Assembly: GCF_000718255.1 (NCBI RefSeq)
Contig: NZ_JOFJ01000019.1
Location: 77,074 to 141,073, forward strand
Reading direction: 5' to 3'
From: Spirillospora albida
GTDB lineage: Bacteria; Actinomycetota; Actinomycetes; Streptosporangiales; Streptosporangiaceae
DNA length: 64,000 bases
The notes beneath the pieces are model-generated. The model saw only the letters and a program-made list of their open reading frames with translations, was not told where the DNA came from and made no database searches. This document shows, piece by piece, positions 1 to 8,013 of this stretch. Position numbers and translations under genes: made by a program. How positions within the stretch are numbered: position 1 is the first letter of the stretch; each line of letters opens with the position of its first letter.

Positions 1-593
1 TACAGGTCCACGGACGTGTGGACGGGCCATTCCGCGCCCAGCGGCAGCTCGTCGACCCGGCCGACCGCGTCGATCGCGGCGGAGATCACCGCGTCGGTCG
101 GCGGGACGATCTGCGCGCCGTCCGCCCAGTAGACCTTGTAGCCGTTGTCGCGGGGCGGGTTGTGGCTGGCGGTGACCATGACGCCCGCGACGACGTCGTC
201 GAACGTCCGGGCGAAGTGCGCGACGACCGGTGTCGGCACCGGATCGGCGAACACCTCGGGCCGCAGCCCCGCGCCGCTCAGGACGGCCGCCGTGTCCTGC
301 GCGAACCGCCGGGACCCGTGCCGCGCGTCGAACCCGACGATCACCCGGCCGCCCGGCGGCAGGACGGCCGCGAGACCGGCGGCGGCTCGCATGACGGTCA
401 CCCGGTTCATCCGGTTCGGGCCCGCGCCGAGCTCACCGCGCAGCCCCGCCGTCCCGAACTCCAGCCGGGCGCCGAACCGGGCGGCGAGGGCGGCGTCGTC
501 GCCCGCGTCCAGGAGCGCGCGCAGCTCGGCGCGGGTCCCGGCGTCGGGGTCCTGGGACAGCCAGTCCTCCGCGTACTCGCGAAGATCGCTCAT
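1..593 (-). CDS. Phospho-sugar mutase (phosphomannomutase/phosphoglucomutase), N-terminal part
   Basis: This is the first ~197 residues of an alpha-D-phosphohexomutase, which interconverts hexose 1- and 6-phosphates in the cytoplasm; the rest lies before base 1. The N-terminus begins MSDLREYAEDWLSQDP and reaches the family signature FGTAGLRGELG at about residue 47. The phosphoserine loop TASHNPPRDNGYKVYW follows at about 140-155; its serine carries the catalytic phosphate. The ATG at 593 is 7 nt downstream of the stop of the purine nucleoside phosphorylase gene on the same strand, so the two are almost certainly cotranscribed. This pairing suggests a role in ribose/deoxyribose 1-phosphate or hexose phosphate recycling. 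Substrate preference cannot be decided from this part. Confidence 0.93.
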   Translation of the reverse strand, partial: MSDLREYAEDWLSQDPDAGTRAELRALLDAGDDAALAARFGARLEFGTAGLRGELGAGPNRMNRVTVMRAAAGLAAVLPPGGRVIVGFDARHGSRRFAQDTAAVLSGAGLRPEVFADPVPTPVVAHFARTFDDVVAGVMVTASHNPPRDNGYKVYWADGAQIVPPTDAVISAAIDAVGRVDELPLGAEWPVHTSVDL

Positions 594-600
594 GGCGTCC

Positions 601-1401
601 TCACACCTTGGCGAGGACGGTGCCGAGCAGCGTCCCCATCCGTCCGGCGGCGGCCCTGCCCGCGGCGAGGACCTCCTCGTGGTCGAGGTGCTCGTCCGAC
701 AGCCCGGCGGCGATGTTCGTGACGAGCGAGATGCCGAGCACCTCCGCGCCGCCCTCGCGCGCCGCGATCGCCTCCAGCACGGTCGACATGCCGATCATGT
801 CGGCGCCCAGCGTCCGCAGCATCCGGATCTCGGCCGGGGTCTCGTATGTCGGGCCGCGGAACGCCGCGTACACGCCCTCCGCCAGCGTCGGGTCGGCGTC
901 CTTCGCCAGCGCCCGCAGCCGCGGCGAGTACGCCTCGGACAGGTCGAGGAACGTCGCGCCGGTCAGCGGGTTCGCGCCCGACAGGTTGATGTGGTCGGAG
1001 ATCAGCACCGGGTCGCCGATGCTCTGGTGCTCGGGCCGCAGCCCCCCGGCGGCGTTCGTGAGGACGACCGCCCGGACACCGGCCGCGAGGGCCGTGCGGA
1101 CGCCGTGGACGACCGGGGCGACGCCGCGTCCCTCGTACAGGTGGGTGCGGCCGAGGAAGACCAGGGCGCGCCGGCCGCCCACCTCGACGACCCGGATCCG
1201 TCCCGCGTGCCCCTCGACGGCGGGCGGCGCGAAGCCCGGCAGGTCGGTCACCGCGATATCGGCGACCGGCGCGCCGAGCGCGTCGGCGGCCGGGACCCAG
1301 CCGGACCCCATCACCAGGGCGACGTCGAAGGAGTCGAAGGACGTGCGGGCGCGCAGCTCGTCGGCGGCGGCGCCGGCCTGTGCAAAAGCGTCGTTGCTCA
1401 C
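601..1401 (-). CDS. Purine nucleoside phosphorylase (trimeric, PNP-I type)
   Basis: This 266-residue enzyme splits inosine/guanosine-type nucleosides with phosphate into base and (deoxy)ribose 1-phosphate, for purine salvage. Trimeric-PNP motifs are all visible: the phosphate loop GSGW near residue 32, GRTHLYEG with the catalytic-site His, VLTNAAGGL, the base-binding GPTYETPAEIRM, and GADMIGMSTVLE. The length is normal. The GTG start has no Shine-Dalgarno sequence but sits 6 nt after a TAGTGT hexamer, so the message is probably leaderless. The phospho-sugar mutase gene follows 7 nt after the stop, consistent with channelling the released pentose 1-phosphate. Confidence 0.95.
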   Translation of the reverse strand: MSNDAFAQAGAAADELRARTSFDSFDVALVMGSGWVPAADALGAPVADIAVTDLPGFAPPAVEGHAGRIRVVEVGGRRALVFLGRTHLYEGRGVAPVVHGVRTALAAGVRAVVLTNAAGGLRPEHQSIGDPVLISDHINLSGANPLTGATFLDLSEAYSPRLRALAKDADPTLAEGVYAAFRGPTYETPAEIRMLRTLGADMIGMSTVLEAIAAREGGAEVLGISLVTNIAAGLSDEHLDHEEVLAAGRAAAGRMGTLLGTVLAKV

Positions 1402-1407
1402 ATCGCG

Positions 1408-1413
1408 ACACTA
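1408..1413 (-). promoter_or_regulatory. -10 hexamer (TAGTGT) of the purine nucleoside phosphorylase gene
   Basis: Read on the minus strand, TAGTGT fits the actinobacterial -10 pattern TANNNT and lies 6 nt before the GTG start, the geometry of a leaderless transcript. No -35 match is claimed. Confidence 0.5.
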
Positions 1414-1467
1414 CCGCCGGGTGTCCCCTGGTCAGGTGAACCCTCGGCCGTGATCCGGAAACTCGGG

Positions 1468-1920
1468 TCAGTCGCCGAGGGAGGCGCAGGGGCGGTTGCG
1501 CAGATCCTTGACGTAGTCGTCCGGCGCGCCCGCCCGCTCCGCCGCGTCGGCCAGGATGCCGAGGTAGCGCGCGGACGGCAGCCCGCCCTCGTAGTCGTCC
1601 AGGACGTACAACCAGCACAGCGCGTCACCGTCGAGGGTCTGCACCCGGACGCGGATCTTGCGGTAGACGCCGAGTTCGGCGCCCTCCCAGGCGTCGAGCT
1701 CCTTCTCGTCCCAGGCGGGCACGTCGTAGACGACGACGAAGACCTGCTCCTTCTCGTCCTCGACGACGGTCGCGAGAGCGCCCTCCCAGCCCTTGTCCTG
1801 CCCGCCGAAGGTGAGCCGCCAGCCCGTCAGCCAGCCGGTCCCCTGCATGGGCGAGTGCGGGGCCCGGCTCGCCATCTGGTCCGGGTCCATGTTGGAGGCG
1901 TACGCCGCGTACAGTGCCAC
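1468..1920 (-). CDS. Gamma-glutamylcyclotransferase-like (AIG2/GGCT fold) protein
   Basis: This is a ~150-residue cytoplasmic protein. It opens with VALYAAYASNMDPDQM, the GGCT-type strand and glycine/serine loop (Y-x-S-N followed by M), and has the central acidic segment AWDEKELDAWEGAELGVY where the family's catalytic Glu usually lies. Members open gamma-glutamyl amides to 5-oxoproline, but many actinobacterial homologues are uncharacterised. The GTG at 1920 is chosen because homology starts there and a TACCCT hexamer lies 8 nt upstream. An in-frame start at 2010 would add ~30 residues with no family resemblance and would run into the divergent lpdA gene. It points toward the purine phosphorylase gene 66 nt downstream. 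Confidence 0.8.
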   Translation of the reverse strand: MALYAAYASNMDPDQMASRAPHSPMQGTGWLTGWRLTFGGQDKGWEGALATVVEDEKEQVFVVVYDVPAWDEKELDAWEGAELGVYRKIRVRVQTLDGDALCWLYVLDDYEGGLPSARYLGILADAAERAGAPDDYVKDLRNRPCASLGD

Positions 1921-1928
1921 GTTCGCCA

Positions 1929-1934
1929 AGGGTA
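1929..1934 (-). promoter_or_regulatory. -10 hexamer (TACCCT) of the GGCT-like gene
   Basis: TACCCT on the minus strand, 8 nt before the chosen GTG start, fits TANNNT and a leaderless transcript. It also supports the shorter start. Confidence 0.4.
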
Positions 1935-1981
1935 CGCCACGGACCGTGGCCGGGACGCGCCAGTGCCCCGAGTAGGAAACA

Positions 1982-3376
1982 ATGGACGACGTGACCCGCA
2001 TCGTGATCATCGGAGGAGGCCCGGGCGGTTACGAGGCCGCCCTCGTCGCGGCGCAGCTCGGCGCGGACGTGACCGTCGTGGAACGCGACGGCCCGGGCGG
2101 CGCGTGCGTGCTCACCGACTGCGTGCCCTCCAAGACGCTCATCGCCACGTCCACCCGCATGGCGGTCATGTCGGAGTCGGAGCGCCTGGGCCTGCGGTTC
2201 AGCGGCGGCCCGGACGGCATCGTCGGCGGCCTCGAGGCCGACATGGCCGTGGTCAACAAGCGGGTGAAGGACCTCGCCCGCGCCCAGTCGTTCGACGTCG
2301 CCGAGCGCCTCGCCTACGAGGAAGTGAAGATCGTCCGCGGTGCGGCGCGGCTCGTGGAGCCGCACGTCGTCGCGGTCGGCGACCGGCGCATGCAGGCCGA
2401 CATCGTGCTGCTCGCGACCGGGGCGACGCCCCGCGTCCTGCCGGGGGCGGAGCCGGACGGGGAGCGCATCCTCAACTGGCGGCAGCTGTACGACCTGCCC
2501 GCACTGCCGTCCGACCTGATCGTCGTGGGGTCGGGTGTGACGGGCGCGGAGCTGGCGGGCGCGTACCTGTCGCTCGGCTCGAAGGTCACGCTGGTGTCGT
2601 CGCGCGACCGGATCCTGCCGTCGGAGGACGCCGACGCCGCGTCCGTCCTGCAGGACGTCTTCCTGCGGCGCGGCATGAACGTCATGTCGCGGTCGCGGGC
2701 CGCCGGGGTGGAGCGGTCCGGCGACGGCGTGGTCGTCACCCTGGAGGACGGCACGAAGGTCGAGGGCTCGCACTGCCTGATGACCGTCGGCATGATCCCC
2801 AACACGGCCGGGATCGGCCTGGAGGACGTCGGCGTCCGCTGCGACTCCCGCGGCTTCGTCGAGGTCGACAAGGTGTCCCGGACGTCCGTCCCGCACATCT
2901 ACGCGGCCGGCGACTGCACCGGTGTGCTGATGCTGGCGTCCGTCGCGGGCATGCAGGGCCGCATCGCGATGTGGCACGCGCTCGGCGAGGCGGTCCAGCC
3001 GCTGAAGCTCGGGTGGGTCTCGTCCAACATCTTCACCGACCCGGAGGTCGCCTCCGTCGGCGTGACCCAGCAGATGGTCGACGCCGCCGAGGTCAACGCC
3101 CGCACGGTCATGCTGCCGCTGTTCACGAACGCGCGCGCCAAGATGCAGGGCTTCGAGGACGGCTTCGTCAAGCTGTTCTGCCGCCCGTCCACCGGGATCG
3201 TCCTCGGCGGCGTCATCGTCGCGCCCCGAGCGAGCGAGTTGATCCTCGGCGTGTCGGTCGCCGTCCAGCAGCACCTCACCGTCGAGCAGGTGGCGCACAC
3301 GTTCGCGGTGTACCCGTCGCTGTCGGGCAGCATCACGGAGGCGTCGCGGCGCCTGATGACCGAGCACGCGTACTGA
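1982..3376 (+). CDS. lpdA: NAD(P)H-quinone dehydrogenase of the LpdA type (flavoprotein disulfide reductase family)
   Basis: This 464-residue FAD enzyme is related to lipoamide dehydrogenase. The N-terminal FAD fold is IVIIGGGPGGYEAA (residues 6-19). The redox-disulfide region GGACVLTDCVPSK keeps Cx4C spacing. A second dinucleotide fold, VVGSGVTGAELAG (~180-192), is followed by the FAD-contacting IYAAGDCTG. At the C-terminus, where true lipoamide dehydrogenases carry the catalytic His-Glu pair (HAHPTLSE), this protein reads VYPSLSGS and has neither. That is the hallmark of the mycobacterial LpdA group, which reduces quinones rather than lipoamide. An AGGAAA sequence precedes the ATG. It diverges from the GGCT-like gene; a downstream in-frame GTG at 1991 is an alternative start. 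Confidence 0.88.
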   Translation: MDDVTRIVIIGGGPGGYEAALVAAQLGADVTVVERDGPGGACVLTDCVPSKTLIATSTRMAVMSESERLGLRFSGGPDGIVGGLEADMAVVNKRVKDLARAQSFDVAERLAYEEVKIVRGAARLVEPHVVAVGDRRMQADIVLLATGATPRVLPGAEPDGERILNWRQLYDLPALPSDLIVVGSGVTGAELAGAYLSLGSKVTLVSSRDRILPSEDADAASVLQDVFLRRGMNVMSRSRAAGVERSGDGVVVTLEDGTKVEGSHCLMTVGMIPNTAGIGLEDVGVRCDSRGFVEVDKVSRTSVPHIYAAGDCTGVLMLASVAGMQGRIAMWHALGEAVQPLKLGWVSSNIFTDPEVASVGVTQQMVDAAEVNARTVMLPLFTNARAKMQGFEDGFVKLFCRPSTGIVLGGVIVAPRASELILGVSVAVQQHLTVEQVAHTFAVYPSLSGSITEASRRLMTEHAY

Positions 3377-3386
3377 TCGCGGGCCG

Positions 3387-4685
3387 TCAGAAGCCGCCGA
3401 AGTCCCCGCCGCCGCCGAAGTCGCCGCTGCCGAAGTCCCAGCCGCCGCCGATGTCGCCGCCGTCCCCGGTGAACCCGCCGCCGACGGCCTGTCCGGCGCC
3501 GCCCGCGCCCCAGCCGCCCATCATCGAGCCGAGCATGGTGCCGATCATCATGCCGCTGATCAGGTCGATTCCGCCGTAGGGGGCGTAGTAGCCACCGGCG
3601 TAGGGCCCGTACGCGGGCCCGGCGTCCCAGTACGGGCGCCGCCCGCCGCCGTACGGCACCATCCGGACATCCGGGTCCATCCCGTTCAGGACGGCGTGCG
3701 CGTCCGCTCCGCACGCCGGCACCGACCGTGCCGCCCCGCCCGGCGGCGCCCACGTCACGTCCTGGACGGACGGCCCGTGCTGCGGGTTGAAGAAGCAGGG
3801 GGCGCGCCGCTCGGGCACCGGCTCACCGGCGAGCCGCGCCCGGGTAGCGGTCATGTGGTAGCGGCCGTCCTCCAGTGCCGCCGTGACGGCCTGCATGTCC
3901 TCCGGACGGGCCGCGCGGGCCGTCGCGGTCTTGGCCGCGTCGTAGGAGTTCATGGCGTGCTCGTAGTCGGAGCGGATCTCGGGGGCGAGGTCCTTGTCCA
4001 TGACGTCGAGGTCGAGGCGGGCGATGTCCTCGCCGAGGAGCGTGACGTCCTCTTCCACGCCGCTCTTCAGCTCCGCCATCTGCTGCGCCTGACGGCCGCG
4101 GTTCCGCTTCCGGACGAGCAGGAGCGCCCCGATGATCCCGGCGGCGACCGTGACCATGAGCCCCAGCACCACGAATCCGGCGACCGCGCCCGACCGGGCC
4201 TTGTCGTCCACCTTCTTCTCGGTGAGGTCGCCGAACTGGACGAGCCGGTCCGCGAGGGACGCGCCGTTCGTCCGGGTGATCAACTGGTTGATCTCCGCCC
4301 GGTCGAGCTCCTTGGAGATCGCGCCCATCCGCCGACCGTCGGCGGTGACCGCCACGTACGTCTTGCCCTTGCCGACCCGCTCGGCGACGGCGTCCAGCAT
4401 CCGGCCGACGGCCGGCCCGGTGGCGTCGTTCTTGATGACGACCGCCCGGATGTCGGCGTCACCGGCGCTCGCCAGGGCGGCCTCGACCCGCGTCCGCTCG
4501 GCCGCCGACAGCGGCGACCCCGCGCCCGAGGTCACGTACAGCCGAGAGCCCGTGAGGCCCTTGGCGATCTGCCCGACGGTGTCGTCCGCGCGCACGGGCG
4601 CCGCGAGGCCGGACAGCAGCACCAGGACGGCGGCGGCGAGGATCGCGAGAACCCCGCGGCCGGCGACGGTTCGTGAACTCATCAT
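3387..4685 (-). CDS. Membrane protein with signal peptide, one central TM segment and Gly-rich tail; function unknown
   Basis: This 432-residue protein has a Sec signal peptide (VLAILAAAVLVLLSGLAAPVRA, cleavage about residue 33) and an exported domain of ~130 residues. One transmembrane helix follows at about 165-190 (AGFVVLGLMVTVAAGIIGAL), then an RKRNRGR stop-transfer patch and a helical cytoplasmic part. A two-cysteine motif, PCFFNPQHGPS...VPACGADAH, sits at about 295-330; I know it from unannotated actinobacterial membrane proteins. The C-terminus is aromatic/Gly-rich and ends in repeats of DFGGG. The exported part faintly recalls TPM-type domains, but I would not assign a function. Its stop lies 10 nt from that of the convergent lpdA gene. 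Confidence 0.8.
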   Translation of the reverse strand: MMSSRTVAGRGVLAILAAAVLVLLSGLAAPVRADDTVGQIAKGLTGSRLYVTSGAGSPLSAAERTRVEAALASAGDADIRAVVIKNDATGPAVGRMLDAVAERVGKGKTYVAVTADGRRMGAISKELDRAEINQLITRTNGASLADRLVQFGDLTEKKVDDKARSGAVAGFVVLGLMVTVAAGIIGALLLVRKRNRGRQAQQMAELKSGVEEDVTLLGEDIARLDLDVMDKDLAPEIRSDYEHAMNSYDAAKTATARAARPEDMQAVTAALEDGRYHMTATRARLAGEPVPERRAPCFFNPQHGPSVQDVTWAPPGGAARSVPACGADAHAVLNGMDPDVRMVPYGGGRRPYWDAGPAYGPYAGGYYAPYGGIDLISGMMIGTMLGSMMGGWGAGGAGQAVGGGFTGDGGDIGGGWDFGSGDFGGGGDFGGF

Positions 4686-4754
4686 GGCAACATGCCCCCT
4701 CTATCCCATTCTGACGCTCTCGTTCCGGGGTTCGTTCCAGGGGGTGAACGCGGA

Positions 4755-4788
4755 ACGCCCCCGTCCACAGGGCTGTGGACGGAGGCGT
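4755..4788 (-). terminator. Hairpin downstream of the acyl-CoA carboxylase alpha gene
   Basis: Two 15-bp arms (4755-4769 and 4774-4788) pair at 14 positions around a 4-nt loop (GGGC). The structure starts 12 nt past the stop of the minus-strand carboxylase gene. There is no strong U-tract, as is common in actinomycetes. Confidence 0.75.
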
Positions 4789-4800
4789 CTGGGATCTCGC

Positions 4801-6570
4801 TCAGGAATCCTTGATCTCGCAGAGGACCGCACCGCTGGAGACCGTCGCGCCGACCTCCGCCGCCAGGCCCGTGATCGTCCCGGCCTTGTGCGCGGTGAGC
4901 GGCTGCTCCATCTTCATCGCCTCCAGGACGACGATCGTGTCGCCCGCCGCGACGTCCGCGCCGTCCTCGACGAGGACCTTCACGATCGTGCCCTGCATCG
5001 GGCTGACCAGGGAGTCGCCGGACGCCTGGGCGCCGCCGCCCTTCTTCCCGCCGCGCCGCTTCGCCGGGGCCGCCTTGCCCGCCGCCGGAGCCGCGCCCGC
5101 GCCGAGCCCGGCCGGCAGGACGACCTCGATGCGCTTCCCGCCGACCTCGACGGTGACGCGCTCGCGCTCGCCCGCCTCGTCCTCCTCACCGGCGACCGGC
5201 GCGGCGAACGGCTCGATCGTGTTGTCGAACTCGGTCTCGATCCACCGGGTGTGGACGGAGAACGGCGTCTCGTCGTCGGCGGGGACGAACGCCGGGTCGT
5301 CCAGGACCGTCCGGTGGAACGGCAGCACGGTCGGCATGCCGTCGATGACGAACTCGTCCAGCGCGCGCCTGGCCCGCTCCACCGCCTGCCGCCGGGTCGC
5401 ACCCGTCACGATCAGCTTGGCGATCAGCGAGTCGAACGCCTGCGGGACCGTCTGCCCCGCCACATAGCCGCTGTCGAGCCGCACACCCGGGCCGGACGGT
5501 GGCTCCCACGCGGTCAGCGTGCCGACCGCCGGCAGGAACCCGCGGCCCGCGTCCTCGGCGTTCAGCCGGAACTCGATCGAGTGGCCCCGCAGCTCCGGGT
5601 CGCCGTAGCCGAGCTCCTCGCCGTCCGCGATCCGGAACATCTCCCGGACGAGGTCGACGCCCGCGACCTCCTCCGTCACCGGGTGCTCCACCTGGAGGCG
5701 CGTGTTGACCTCGAGGAACGAGATCGTCCCGTCCTGGCCGACGAGGAACTCGCAGGTGCCCGCGCCGACGTACCCGGCCTCCTTCAGGATGGCCTTGGAC
5801 GAGGTGTACAGCAGCTCCAGCTGCGCCTCCGACAGGAACGGCGCCGGGGCCTCCTCCACCAGTTTCTGGTGGCGGCGCTGCAGTGAGCAGTCGCGCGTCG
5901 AGACCACGACCACGTTGCCGTGCCGGTCGGCCAGGCACTGCGTCTCCACATGCCGCGGCTTGTCCAGGTACCGCTCGACGAAGCACTCGCCGCGCCCGAA
6001 CGCGCCCACCGCCTCACGGACGGCGGACTCGTACAGCTCCGGCACCTCCTCCAGCGTCCGCGCCACCTTCAGCCCGCGGCCGCCGCCGCCGTACGCCGCC
6101 TTGATGGCGATCGGCAGGCCGTGCTCCCTCGCGAACTCCACCACCTCGTCCGCGCCGGACACCGGGTCCTTCGTCCCGGCGACCAGCGGCGCGCCGACCT
6201 TCTGCGCGATGTGCCGCGCCTGCACCTTGTCGCCCAGCGCGACGATCGCGGCGGGCGGCGGACCGATCCAGGTCAACCCGGCGTTCTCCACCGCCGCCGC
6301 GAAATCGGCGTTCTCCGCGAGAAAACCGTAACCGGGGTGGACGGCGTCCGCCCCGGCGTCCGCGGCGATCCTCAGCAGCTTCTCGATGTCCAGGTAGCTC
6401 TCTGCCGCGGTCTGGCCGCCCAGCGCGTACGCCTCATCGGCGACCCGAACATGCAGCGCGTCCAGATCCGGTTCGGCGTACACCGCCACACTGGCCAACC
6501 CAGCGTCACGACAGGCACGGGCTATACGTACCGCGATCTCACCGCGGTTGGCGATCAGGACCTTGCGCAC
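4801..6570 (-). CDS. accA: Acyl-CoA (acetyl/propionyl-CoA) carboxylase alpha subunit: biotin carboxylase fused to biotin carrier protein
   Basis: This 589-residue biotinylated subunit carboxylates biotin with ATP and bicarbonate for malonyl-CoA and methylmalonyl-CoA synthesis. It starts MRKVLIANRGEIAVRIARA, the biotin carboxylase N-domain. The ATP-grasp glycine loop KAAYGGGGRGLKVA (~158-171) and the active-site segment FLEVNTRLQVEHPVTEE follow, then the C-terminal carboxylase domain. After a Lys/Ala-rich linker comes the biotinyl domain with EAMKMEQPL, biotin attachment at Lys553. The length matches the actinomycete AccA1/AccA2 type. The GTG start has a GGAGGAG ribosome site. Probable partners in this window are PccB (43329-44921), AccE (43019-43231) and the ligase BirA (48457-49305). 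Confidence 0.96.
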   Translation of the reverse strand: MRKVLIANRGEIAVRIARACRDAGLASVAVYAEPDLDALHVRVADEAYALGGQTAAESYLDIEKLLRIAADAGADAVHPGYGFLAENADFAAAVENAGLTWIGPPPAAIVALGDKVQARHIAQKVGAPLVAGTKDPVSGADEVVEFAREHGLPIAIKAAYGGGGRGLKVARTLEEVPELYESAVREAVGAFGRGECFVERYLDKPRHVETQCLADRHGNVVVVSTRDCSLQRRHQKLVEEAPAPFLSEAQLELLYTSSKAILKEAGYVGAGTCEFLVGQDGTISFLEVNTRLQVEHPVTEEVAGVDLVREMFRIADGEELGYGDPELRGHSIEFRLNAEDAGRGFLPAVGTLTAWEPPSGPGVRLDSGYVAGQTVPQAFDSLIAKLIVTGATRRQAVERARRALDEFVIDGMPTVLPFHRTVLDDPAFVPADDETPFSVHTRWIETEFDNTIEPFAAPVAGEEDEAGERERVTVEVGGKRIEVVLPAGLGAGAAPAAGKAAPAKRRGGKKGGGAQASGDSLVSPMQGTIVKVLVEDGADVAAGDTIVVLEAMKMEQPLTAHKAGTITGLAAEVGATVSSGAVLCEIKDS

Positions 6571-6633
6571 GTGGGTCTCCTCCCTAACCTCGCACGCGCA
6601 GTCTAGATAATCGGCGGTCCGCGATTTCGCAAA

Positions 6634-6673
6634 CCCCCTCCATATAGGGGGAATCCCCTGCCTGTAAGGGGTT
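6634..6673. promoter_or_regulatory. Two tandem CCCCT/AGGGG palindromes upstream of accA
   Basis: The first palindrome has perfect 6-bp arms, CCCCCT (6634-6639) and AGGGGG (6646-6651), around CCATAT. The second has CCCCT (6655-6659) and AGGGG (6667-6671) around 7 nt. They lie 64-103 nt before the accA start, in the intergenic stretch 6571-6915, where I see no other gene. Two similar palindromes one after the other suggest a cooperative operator, possibly tied to lipid supply; the regulator is unknown. Confidence 0.45.
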
Positions 6674-6915
6674 CCTGACCAGTAACCGACGGTCTCACTG
6701 AATGGGATGGGCGCGAGGGGACGCGCGCGGAGAGCCCCGCCGGACCGCGCGCCGAGCCCGCGCAGCCATCGTCATCCCGGCGGTGGTGGCCCGTGCCGCC
6801 CGCTGAGCGCGCCTCTCGGCGGAGCACGAGCGGCACCGGCTGAGGCGGAGGCTCGCATCCGCCGGATACGGGCCTCCGCGGCGTGTATGTTGCGTCTGAG
6901 TCGGGAGGAGGGGCG

Positions 6916-7449
6916 ATGGCGAAGCGCCGGATCGTGCTGGCGGCCGTACTGGCGGGCTGCGCGCTGCCGCCCTCGTCGTCCGCGGTGCAGGCCTCCCCCG
7001 TCGTGGACGCCGCGACCACGCGGCAGCTGACCATCGCCGCGAACACCCTTCTTCAACACCGCTCGCAGGCGCTCGTCCCGCAGCACCACCGCGACCGCCG
7101 CGCCCCCACCGAGATCCTCGGCGTGAGGATCGCGCCGGGGGTGGCGCGGGTGCAGGAGCGGGCCGTCCGCGAACTCGAGCACCGCAACCGCGCGCCCGTC
7201 CAGGGCGGCCCCGCCTACACCGGGGCCCGTACCCGGCTCGACGCCCGACGCGCCACCCGCGAGGGCGACCGCATCACCCTGGAGGCGGTCGAGCACACCG
7301 AGGTCCGCTACGGGACGGGCAAGCTGACCCAGCAGGTGCGGCGCCGGTTCGACTTCTCGACGCGCGGCGAGCAGATCACCCTCATCGCCGAGCACGTCCT
7401 CGACCCGGGCGCCCGCCCGGTGAACGATCCCGACGCCCCGACCCGCTGA
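6916..7449 (+). CDS. Small secreted protein, unknown function
   Basis: This ~177-residue protein starts MAKRRIVLAAVLAGCALPPSS, a signal peptide with a basic start and hydrophobic core. Cleavage is probably after ...SSAVQA; a Cys in the core makes a lipoprotein possible, but the lipobox is weak. The mature part is charged and polar with no catalytic motif I can name. It resembles from memory the N-terminal segment of secreted actinomycete amidase-domain proteins (TLLQHR..., then RNRAPVQGG), but no amidase domain follows. It may be a truncated or stand-alone version. The ATG at 6916 is preferred over one at 6883 because GGAGGAGGGG lies just upstream. Confidence 0.65.
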   Translation: MAKRRIVLAAVLAGCALPPSSSAVQASPVVDAATTRQLTIAANTLLQHRSQALVPQHHRDRRAPTEILGVRIAPGVARVQERAVRELEHRNRAPVQGGPAYTGARTRLDARRATREGDRITLEAVEHTEVRYGTGKLTQQVRRRFDFSTRGEQITLIAEHVLDPGARPVNDPDAPTR

Positions 7450-7457
7450 AAAGCCCT

Positions 7458-7471
7458 TGACCGGACGGTCA
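7458..7471. promoter_or_regulatory. Palindrome TGACCG-GA-CGGTCA upstream of the WXG100 gene
   Basis: Perfect 6-bp arms with a 2-nt centre look like a TetR-family operator. The site sits between a secreted-protein gene and the ESX gene set, 188 nt before the WXG100 start, and includes a TTGACC that could serve as a -35. The same 15-mer occurs at 9820-9834 inside the 722-residue protein gene, where it may be only a codon coincidence. Confidence 0.35.
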
Positions 7472-7658
7472 TAAATACCGTTATCGCAGGTGGGTGGCCA
7501 CATCCGGACAAGTCGCAATGGTTGGATTATGGTCGTTTCGGATACGGATCAGCGGTGTACGGCTGGATCACAGTGAACGCCGAGGCGTAGGCTGGCGCCA
7601 TTCTTTCGCAGCAACGGCAGTACGTCGGAACTCCCAGCGAAGACGAAAGGGCCAGGCG

Positions 7659-7931
7659 ATGGGCGGAGACAAGCGCGGCGCCAACATCGGCGAACTCGAA
7701 GAACTCTCCAGGATCTTCAGCAAGCACTCCCGCAACCTGGACGCCCTGATCAAGGACCTGAACGGCCGCACGGTCAGCAGCACGAACGCCTGGTGGGGCC
7801 CCGGCGCCGACCGCTTCCGCGCCGCCTGGGCCGAGGCGAAGACGGCCTTCGACAAGATGGCGATCGCCCTCGAACAGGGCGGCCAGGACATCAAGAAGTC
7901 GCAGCAGAACATCGAGGCCGCCACTCGCTGA
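7659..7931 (+). CDS. WXG100-family (ESAT-6/CFP-10-like) type VII secretion protein
   Basis: This 90-residue helical-hairpin protein has the turn motif W-x-G in NAWWGPGADRFRAAW (residues ~45-59). Two amphipathic helices flank it, and the C-terminus (DIKKSQQNIEAATR) is typical of ESX substrates. It is expected to be exported as a dimer by the FtsK/EccC ATPase whose gene is at 16595-21103. The ATG at 7659 is preceded by AAAGGG. Longer upstream starts add unrelated sequence. A strong hairpin follows 18 nt after its stop, which would raise its expression over the genes behind it. Confidence 0.9.
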   Translation: MGGDKRGANIGELEELSRIFSKHSRNLDALIKDLNGRTVSSTNAWWGPGADRFRAAWAEAKTAFDKMAIALEQGGQDIKKSQQNIEAATR

Positions 7932-7949
7932 GGCGTCCTCCCCAGAGCA

Positions 7950-7986
7950 GCGGGTCCCGACCCATCCCCCCGAGGTCGGGACCCGC
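7950..7986 (+). terminator. 13-bp perfect hairpin between the two WXG100-like genes
   Basis: Arms at 7950-7962 and 7974-7986 are perfectly complementary (GCGGGTCCCGACC and its reverse complement) around an 11-nt C-rich loop. It lies directly after the first WXG100 gene and probably acts as a partial terminator or mRNA-stabilising 3' end. Confidence 0.75.
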
Positions 7987-8013
7987 ACCCTTCCCCCACG
8001 CCTGAGGAACGCT

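Noticed and set aside
145..3579. A 1144-residue open frame on the plus strand across the purine phosphorylase, GGCT and lpdA region
   Set aside because: It is an opposite-strand or off-frame shadow of well-supported genes; the translation is low-complexity Arg/Gly/Pro-rich with no family likeness, as expected in very GC-rich DNA.
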